Shown one piece after another: positions 57,301-64,000 of a DNA stretch of 64,000 bases. Both the position numbers and the translations under genes were made by a program. Source of the stretch: Phytopythium helicoides (taxonomy: Eukaryota > Oomycota > Peronosporomycetes > Pythiales > Pythiaceae); assembly GCA_024867545.1 (NCBI GenBank), contig JANFNE010000020.1:868001-932000 (forward strand), written 5' to 3'. Under the pieces are notes generated by a model that worked only from the letters and a program-made list of their open reading frames with translations, made no database searches and was not told the origin of the DNA. Numbering within the stretch: position 1 is the stretch's first letter; each line of letters starts with the position of its first letter.

Positions 57301-59441
57301 GAAAAGAAGCAGGCAGAGGATCGCTTATTGCAACAGCGCAAGGAGTGGGAAGATCACGTACGGCAATTGAACGAGCAAATGAAAGTCAAAGAGACGAGAT
57401 CAAGAGCCAAATGCAATCTGAAGAAGAGCAAGATAAGAAGCGCCTGGCGGAGCAACTGGCACTCCAAGAAGCAAAACTAGCTGAAGAGCTTGTGAAAGCG
57501 GAAATTTTGTTTGAGAAAAAGCAGCTTGAGATGGTCGAGCGGCAAAAAGAGCTTGAGGTTACTCTCCAGAAGCAGATGTGGGAAGCAAAGCTATTGAGCC
57601 GAAGAAAAGATCGCGAAAGGCTAGAGAGACTCAAATTTGATGACCAGCTTCTGACCGGCAATCCCGCTCATTAATGAAGCCAACTCCATTGCAGAGGAGC
57701 TAGAAAGGTCGACATGTTTTTCACTGCAGCTCATCACTAGCGGCCCTCACCTGTCCGCGTTCGCGCTTGAGCATCAAACTGCCGACGAAGAAGAGGATGC
57801 CATCGTCGAGAACATCATACCGGAGCTCAAAGTCCAGGTCAACTTCCAAGAGGCTGGCACATTCCGCAGTGTCCTCTGGGATATCGACCTGTTCCATGCC
57901 AATCTGTATACGATGCGAGAGATGTATCAAGCGTTTATCGAGAATAACCGCACATTGACAGCTGTCACAGAATGGCAAGTGGACAATGAGATCGACTCCG
58001 ATCCGTTCTATGAGCCACCACAGCCACAAATGATTGGAAAAAGCTTTGTTTTTCTCAACAACCTCCTATATGGGTGCAAAATCACAGAGAGTACCCCCAT
58101 CTATGATATCAAGGGTCAACAAAATGGAAATCTCCGCTGTGAGATCACTCCAAGCGTGCTATCGCATGAGTGGCAAGCTCAGCAGCATCGACTGGTGGAC
58201 GAGTGCCCAGCTGATATATCCCAGCTTGAGTTACCTACTCTAAAGGATTTCTTGGGTGCTAACCTGCGAATCAACATCTTTATTGAGCAGCTTCGCGGTA
58301 TTCCGGGGAAGCTTTGTAAAGATGCCCATGTCAAATTCCGATGGACCAATGCGCGACTTGACAGTCAGCTGGACGAATTTGATCAGCAAAGCGAGGAGTA
58401 CGCCTCGGACCCGGCTTCGTCGCCATCAGTGGATCCCCAGATCAATTTTCACGTCATTCTGGAGCGACAAATAACGATGGAGCTGATAGATTGTCTGTTA
58501 AGCTATCCCTTGGAGCTCAGTGTATTTGGAATTGTCCCAAGTAGTAATCTGAACAAAGTGGCATCTCGAGCGATCGATATGCGAAGTGATTCGACGCCAA
58601 CAACGAGTGATACCGGCGACGAGAACACTAATATTATGTTCTTTGATGCGGACTCGAGTGGTCAAAACAAGCTTAGCGGCAAGAAGCAATCCATGCGTCG
58701 TCGAAAAGGCAGATATTTGTCATCTGAGGAAGACGTGTCTGTGTTACTGGAGCAGTGCAAGGAACAACTTGTCATCCAGACCAAAACCCTTGATGAGAAC
58801 ACACAAGAGCTAGAGCGGAAGACTTTGCAGGTGATTGAACTGCAGCAAGCGCTTGAGAACGAGCAAGCAGCTCGTCGACAACTCGAGGAAGCACTCGAGA
58901 ACATGATGCGCACAAACAAACTTATCCAAACCAAGCTTCAGCAACAAATCTTGAAAGATGCAGTATTGAGCGCTCCAACTGAGAGAAAACTACAAGCCGT
59001 TGTCGATGCTGCCCGAATTCCTACAGTCTCCGAAATGACCGACCACCGCGTTGATCATCGCCAACAATTGAGCGGTGGTGAAAGCGAAATGGTAAATACT
59101 GTGGAAGTGCCACCGCACGACCCGCTTCCTCGCAGAGGGTCAAAAATTCGTGGCGATGAAAAGCCGAACGGAGCTAGCAATATTGATTACAAAGCGCTAA
59201 GCTTTTCACCTCATCCACCTCCTGTTCGACGACCTTCCCAGGAGCTTAGTGCAGCGCCATCGCCTTCCTTGGCAAGAATCATCAAGAGAATCAGCATCAT
59301 GATGAATGTTTATCAAAACCTTTAGAAGACCTAAGCACTACACAAAGGACTGGGCAAGCATCACAGCCACCACAGTTAGAACGTACTCGAGAGAAGGCAA
59401 AGCACAAGTCTAGTGGTGGCGGCGGCTGTGTTGTCTCGTGA
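54372..59441 (+). CDS. Kinesin-3 family motor with FHA domain (KIF1/UNC-104-like)
   Basis: A plus-end-directed microtubule motor in many short exons. From ATG 54372: [18 protein letters not shown], the P-loop [11 protein letters not shown] (split by an intron inside the Gly codon near 54871), switch [11 protein letters not shown], switch [12 protein letters not shown], then [18 protein letters not shown] and [21 protein letters not shown] neck coiled coil precedes an FHA domain (56580-56960: [44 protein letters not shown]). A coiled coil and the KIF1 central region follow ([30 protein letters not shown]). The frame as written stops at 59325. One extra base in the CC before TTT there would extend it to 59441, ending GGGGCVVS, a CaaX-like terminus. 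Other one-base breaks occur near 55565, 56775, 56910, 57400 and 57660. Confidence 0.85.
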
Positions 59442-59712
59442 GCAAAATGAAGTGTTGGTTGTTGAGTCAATGGCATGCGTAGATAGCAATAGTAACCGAA
59501 CGAGAAAAGGGTATGGGATTGATATTTATCAACATATTATGCGGTGCTCTTCCAACGGAGCAACGCGCACGCTATGTTACAATGCGAAGGAATTGTGGCT
59601 GTTTCCCGATCGCTTCGGTCTCGAGAACGTAGTCTCGGGAGATTGGTACAAGTATAAAAGTACACAGCACTGGTCATGACGCTTCTACACAACGGTCTCG
59701 CCCTCCGCATCT

Positions 59713-60562
59713 TCACGGTGCTGATCGGCGACCGAGGTGTGCGAGACGAGTGACTGGTTGTAGCGCGCTTCGCAGCGATGACCAGGTCTTGATTTTGTTA
59801 TGCACCGTTTTCCGCAATCCGGTGCTGCGAGTACTGTGCACTCTTGAGTCGTGGAGAGTGCCACGGTACATGCTACCTCGCGAGAGATCCTCAACCTTGA
59901 CGTCGAAGGCCGAGAAGTGCCATTGCGTAAGCTCAGCTGCCTGCTCTAGAGCCAACTCCCAACGCTGAGCTGCCGCCTCGTCGTCACGGTTGTACAGATA
60001 CAGCTCCATACTCTCGCCGTACGGGTCAACCACATGCAGTGCTCCGTCATCAGCTCGATTCGCATGAGCCACCGCAATCTGTACAAGCGGACTAGGGAGC
60101 TTGGCTGAGCCACGAGTGCTACTTCGATACAGCAGTAGAAACTCGTTTCGGAGGACCACGAACACCTTGGTGAACCTGCTCGCTTGTTCCTTTCGCTAGC
60201 AGCTCATCCTTGTCATCGCCGCGAGCCCAATACATCCATCCTTGAACACGGATGTCGTGCGACAGCGGCGAGAAGAGCACGCGGCTACCTGCCGCGTCGT
60301 CTGTGAAGCCGAAGCTGCCACTGGTACTGCTACAAAAAGACATCATGGTATCGTTGGAGGAGCGAGAAAGTGGTGAAGGGGCCGTCCATGCGCCGAAGGT
60401 CTTGTTGTCACGGCTGGAGCTCTCTGTAGGTGTGATTGGCGAACTCCCAGCAAAGGACGCATTGGCAAATCGCCGAGAGCGCCGGGGAGCGTCATGCTTG
60501 CCGTCCAGCGACCGGAAGAAGTGCTTGGAGAAGAGCGAGTACTTGGAAGGCGGGCCGTCCAT
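59713..60562 (-). CDS. PH-domain-like protein, family member 3
   Basis: ATG 60562 (MDGPPSKYSLFSKHFFRSLD) opens a Ser/Arg-rich leader of about 110 residues. The PH-like core follows: QGWMYWARGDDKDELL, then after a one-base break near 60170 FTKVFVVLRNEFLLLYRSST, PLVQIAVAHANRAD, ALHVVDPYGESMELYLYN and AQRWELALEQAAELTQWHF. The tail MYRGTLHDSRV matches the YRGSLVTYRR and YTGTLVVYNE tails of the members at 21.4 and 23.1 kb. It ends at 59713 after a basic stretch. Probable role: membrane or protein binding through the PH-like fold, with no catalytic domain. It converges with the kinesin gene. Confidence 0.7.
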
Positions 60563-61881
60563 CCACGCTGTTTGAGGAAACCTCGTGTGTGGATAGAGCG
60601 AGCCAACTCTGCCAGGGTTGTCCTTCGCGTGGAGCGAGAAGACAAGCAGCAGAACCAAGTGCGCCTGGGACGAGTTTTCGACAACTAAAGTAGCCTGGCT
60701 GCGCCGTCGCGTGTGCTTCTAGTGAATGCTGGAAGCCCCCAAGAAAGATGCGGCGTGGCTTTGGCGGATGGAAGGGAAGGGCGAAGTGGAAGTAATGCGC
60801 GTGCTCGAGCTTTAAAAAGCAGCGAGATGGATGGTCCGCCCTCGCACGCGGGGCGTTGCTAATCTCACTCGATGGCCGTGCTCTCTGCTACGCTGGCAGC
60901 TTCAATCTGGGTGGATGGAGCATGTACGTATTGATAGCTCGTTCCTCGTCACGCTGCATGTCAAGTTTAGGAGTCAGCACGCGACGGTGGAGAGATGGGA
61001 TCAAGCAGTCCGGAGCGCCTCTGGGCCGTTCTGGGACCAACATGGCAGCTGGGATGCTACTCAAAGACCAAGTGAGGCTCCACGCGATGAGGCGATGGAT
61101 TGAAGGTGTCCACGCCTTCCCATGGCCAGACTCGAGGTGTCGAGACCTGGTTCAGCCTGGCACATCAGCCAGCGGCTGGTCAGCATGTCAAATGAGAGGC
61201 CTGGGATGATGTGAGTGACGGACGCCTTCAAAGTGAGATATTCTGAGCCACCTTGCCGATCCACGTGCACTGGCAAGTGCTTGATCCTGCCATCGTGGTG
61301 CTGTGTCCTGGCCATGTTGTAGCCGCAGAAACTCGTGGCACCGAGCTCTTGAAGCATTTGTGTGGCGGAGGTCGTGGCGGTAAATGCCATCGCGTGTATA
61401 TGTAGATCTGACTTGGTGTGGGCGGAGCCATTGTGGGGCCACCAAGCTGCAGAGCGAGTTACTCACAGGTCGACGATTGCGAGCTGGAGTCTCCGCGCAA
61501 TCACATGGGATATCTGCAGCTTGAACTTGGCTCGGCGTTAGTCGAGTGCTCGGCCGTCGGAACGCTTTATTGGTGCGGCACAAGCAAACCATACAGCAAG
61601 GATGGTATCGGTAGCTTACTATCTATGTGCGAGTGCATGTGTGGACGCTTTTGCTTCGAATCCATGAGTCAGACCCACTATCACCGCCGGATTCGGCGCA
61701 GCACCGGAGCAATGCAAACCGAGCGCTCCCAAGCCACGAAAGCCAGGCGCAAATCTTCTAGCTGGTACTTTGAACATGAAGTGATTACAGCCGCGTCAAA
61801 CGACGCCACGGACTGAAAACTGCGAGAACCGACCGGCACGCAAACGATGCCGGACCTCACTACCCCTGCCCAACTGACGCT
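60563..61881. other. Intergenic region between PH-like gene 3 and SEC24
   Basis: These 1.3 kb hold the promoter of the third PH-like gene and the 3' flank of SEC24. Open frames of 90-135 residues occur on both strands near 61060-61816, but they overlap, have no domain and no partner exon. I cannot support a gene here. Confidence 0.3.
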
Positions 61882-64000
61882 CTATCTGCCATTGCCGCCA
61901 GCAAGGCTCAGGCGACTAATCTGTCCCAGGTACTCGGCGTACGAGTACGAGCCGCCGCTGAAGCTCGCCCGGTCCTCAACCAGCTTCCAGAAGAAGCGAC
62001 CCTCAACCGGGTCGCCCTCGCGCATAATGACCAAGTTTGCAAACGGCAGGCGCTCGTCTCGCACGGCCGACAGAATGCTGTGCACACGTCGGCTTGCATC
62101 GTCGTGCGGCGCCAACAGCTTGACCTAGAGTCCACAAGTCCCATTGTAAGCGAAAACGATTCAATGCACTGATAGAAAGCAAGGGTTTCGTACCTGCTTG
62201 CAATCAACGCCCTCCATCGTCGGAATGCCAAACAGACTTGTGAGCAGATCGGCCGGCGCCGAGCGTCCCACCCACATGTAAAGCGTAAGCGAGTCGTCGA
62301 GGAGGAAGACACCATCACACTGCAGCCGTTCGATGGAGAGGTTGATAACTGGCGGGAGCACGATCTTCTGCTTGCCTGCAACCGTCTTGTCGGACGGGTC
62401 CGCTCCCTCGGGCAAAGGCAGACCAGCATCTGGTGGCAAATTGTGGAGCGCAAACAGCCGAGGGTAGATGAATACGCGTGAGAGCGTCGTCGGCATATTG
62501 TTCAGCTCATACTGGTAGAATGTGCGCTCGTCAGCATTCAGATCAGTGCCGCCACGGAACGCCGAGTTTTTCAGCAGCGACATCTACAACAAAGCGACAG
62601 AAGGTTAAAATCTGCCAGAGAAACTCCGCCATGCAAAATGCCAACGATGCCTTACCACATAGAGCGGAAGCAATTGGAGCGACTCAGGCAAGTGCAGCTG
62701 GTAGCCCGAGCCCTGCTTTGCTCCGTAAGCACCAGAGTTGCGGTAGGCGCGCACGATATCTGCGCACTGGGCCTGCATGCGGCTGCGAGCACTGTCGAGG
62801 CCGGTCTTCAGCGCCACCTCAAGTGCGTTCTTGGCCATAATATTACACAACGCATCAACGTCTGCCGCACGGAACAGCTCCGCAAACACTGATCGCACCA
62901 ATGCATAAATGTCAGTAAGCAATTCACCCAAGGAACTTGCACTAGCAGAAGTGAGGAAAACGTACGCTTCGACACAGGAATGCAGACCGTGTGCACACGA
63001 ATACGGCGCTCACCGCCCGAGTTGGTATACAAAAGTCCAGCCTGTACCGAAATTGTAGATGAGCTCAGCAGCGCGTCGCTGTGCGTGATCTCGATCGCAA
63101 ACGTGGAGTCGGCATTTGCAGTCGGCAGCGCGAGAAGGTCAGGTCCGCGCAAGAAGAAGTTGCCATAGAAGTTGGACAACCGCATGCCCTTTGTGCAGCG
63201 CACGCGCATAACAGCCTCCCAAGCTGTCTCGCGAACAAGGCAGTGAGCCAACTCTTTCGAGAACTTCTCGCCATCACGCTCGGCAGAGAACGCGGGGTAG
63301 TAGTAGACCTGTCCCGCCGAGTACTTGGAGAGCGCGCCAATGGACGCCACATCCGTATACTGCGATGAAAACAGGAACATGTCCACGCTGACCTGCTGCC
63401 GGCAGAAGTCAATCGCGTTTGTGCGGTAGAACCTGATGTCCGTGTACAAACAAAGTTGTTAGCAAGGGTGTCACGTCGACGGTACAAGGGAAAGCAGTGT
63501 CAAACTCACGTGTCGGCAGCGTTGAGCAGAGTGTGTTCCTTGTCTGTTCCGTAAAGACGCGGGTTGTCACGGTTGCGCAGCGCACCGTGACCCGTCGATG
63601 GCAGCGTGGACTGGAAAACCATCATTTTGCCTCCAACAGATGACTGTTACCAAGTCGCGATCCAAATGTTAGTTTCAGTTGAATTATAATCATGCACGTG
63701 TCGGAACGCACCATGAGCTTGAACGCAACACGATAGCGGGTCCAAGCGCAGTCTCGGCTGTGCGCGCATTCTGATGAATCGCAGGCAGAGTGTCGAGCAA
63801 CGTTTCGATGACCTCGCGCGAGTCGCTGAGGTTCACGAGCAGCTCGTCGGGGATCGGGATAAACAGCTCATCAAGATCAGCAACAACCATCATCTGAGGA
63901 GACTTGAGCGTCGACTTGAGGTTGTAGAAGTGGATGGCGCTGTCGTACGTGAGGAAACCCACTCGGGTTCGCGGAGCGCCTGGGAGGTTGTCCAGCTGCG
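61882..64000 (-). CDS. SEC24-like COPII coat subunit, 5' end outside the window
   Basis: Cargo-binding subunit of the COPII vesicle coat at ER exit sites. The window holds the part from the trunk domain on. In order: [20 protein letters not shown] and [20 protein letters not shown] (63962-63800), [18 protein letters not shown] (about 63400), [20 protein letters not shown] (beta-sandwich), and the helical part ([19 protein letters not shown], with [17 protein letters not shown]). The gelsolin-like part is [20 protein letters not shown], with [20 protein letters not shown] near the stop at 61882. Several short introns interrupt it. A one-base break lies near 63735, before VAFKLM. The N-terminal zinc finger and start lie beyond position 64000. 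Confidence 0.88.

Noticed and set aside
1..64000. Search for CRISPR arrays, rRNA, insertion sequences and long terminal repeats
   Set aside because: Reading both strands I saw no regularly spaced repeats, no rRNA-like blocks and no transposase or reverse-transcriptase motifs. The genome type makes CRISPR arrays unlikely.

Overview
The window is nuclear DNA of a compact, intron-containing eukaryote, most likely an oomycete (Phytophthora/Pythium-type stramenopile). The evidence is the gene content: a seven-TM receptor fused to an inositol-polyphosphate 4-phosphatase (a GPCR-bigram architecture known from oomycetes), a CDPK, an anoctamin, a lysosomal-type S28 peptidase cluster and a flagellar dynein-docking protein (zoospores). 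Genes lie close together on both strands. Introns are short (about 38-100 bases) with GT..AG ends, some with a CTAAC/CTCAC-like branch site. I see no rRNA, tRNA, CRISPR array or transposon.

Layout: 0.6-1.9 kb PAP2 lipid phosphatase (-); 3.2-4.5 makorin-like RING/CCCH ligase (+); 4.7-9.8 a ZFC3H1-like zinc-finger/HAT protein that appears to run on into an LRR domain (-); 10.0-10.3 small coiled-coil protein (-); 10.5-11.4 SMI1/KNR4-like protein (+); 11.5-13.3 FN3/EGF/TSP1 membrane protein (-); 13.5-15.6 RING-Kelch protein (-); 16.4-18.5 anoctamin (-); 18.5-21.4 gene-poor; 21.4-23.7 two PH-like proteins (+); 23.8-31.2 four S28 serine carboxypeptidase genes (three -, one +); 31.6-33.5 CDPK (+); 33.7-34.3 small basic protein (-); 34.4-37.8 DIS3/DIS3L exosome nuclease (-); 38.4-40.1 ZPR1 (-); 40.4-42.2 ankyrin-TPR protein (-); 42.4-44.9 ODAD3/CCDC151-like protein (+); 45.1-49.9 GPCR-INPP4 fusion (-); 50.8-52.4 NAR1/CIAO3 (+); 52.5-53.9 COX10 (-); 54.4-59.4 kinesin-3 (+); 59.7-60.6 a third PH-like protein (-); 61.9-64.0 SEC24 (-, 5' end outside the window).

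Most genes are housekeeping or signalling genes without operon-like logic. Two local relationships stand out: the tandem S28 array with a near-identical patch between two copies, and the dispersed PH-like family. NAR1 (cytosolic Fe-S assembly) and COX10 (heme O synthesis) are convergent neighbours.

Many conserved genes need one-base frame corrections, often next to short homopolymers, with conserved sequence continuing at once in another frame. Three occur in the anoctamin and about five in ZPR1. This pattern points to sequencing or assembly indels rather than a run of pseudogenes, so spans below cover the inferred whole gene and the frame breaks are noted. Exon limits are given to the base only where I traced both splice sites.
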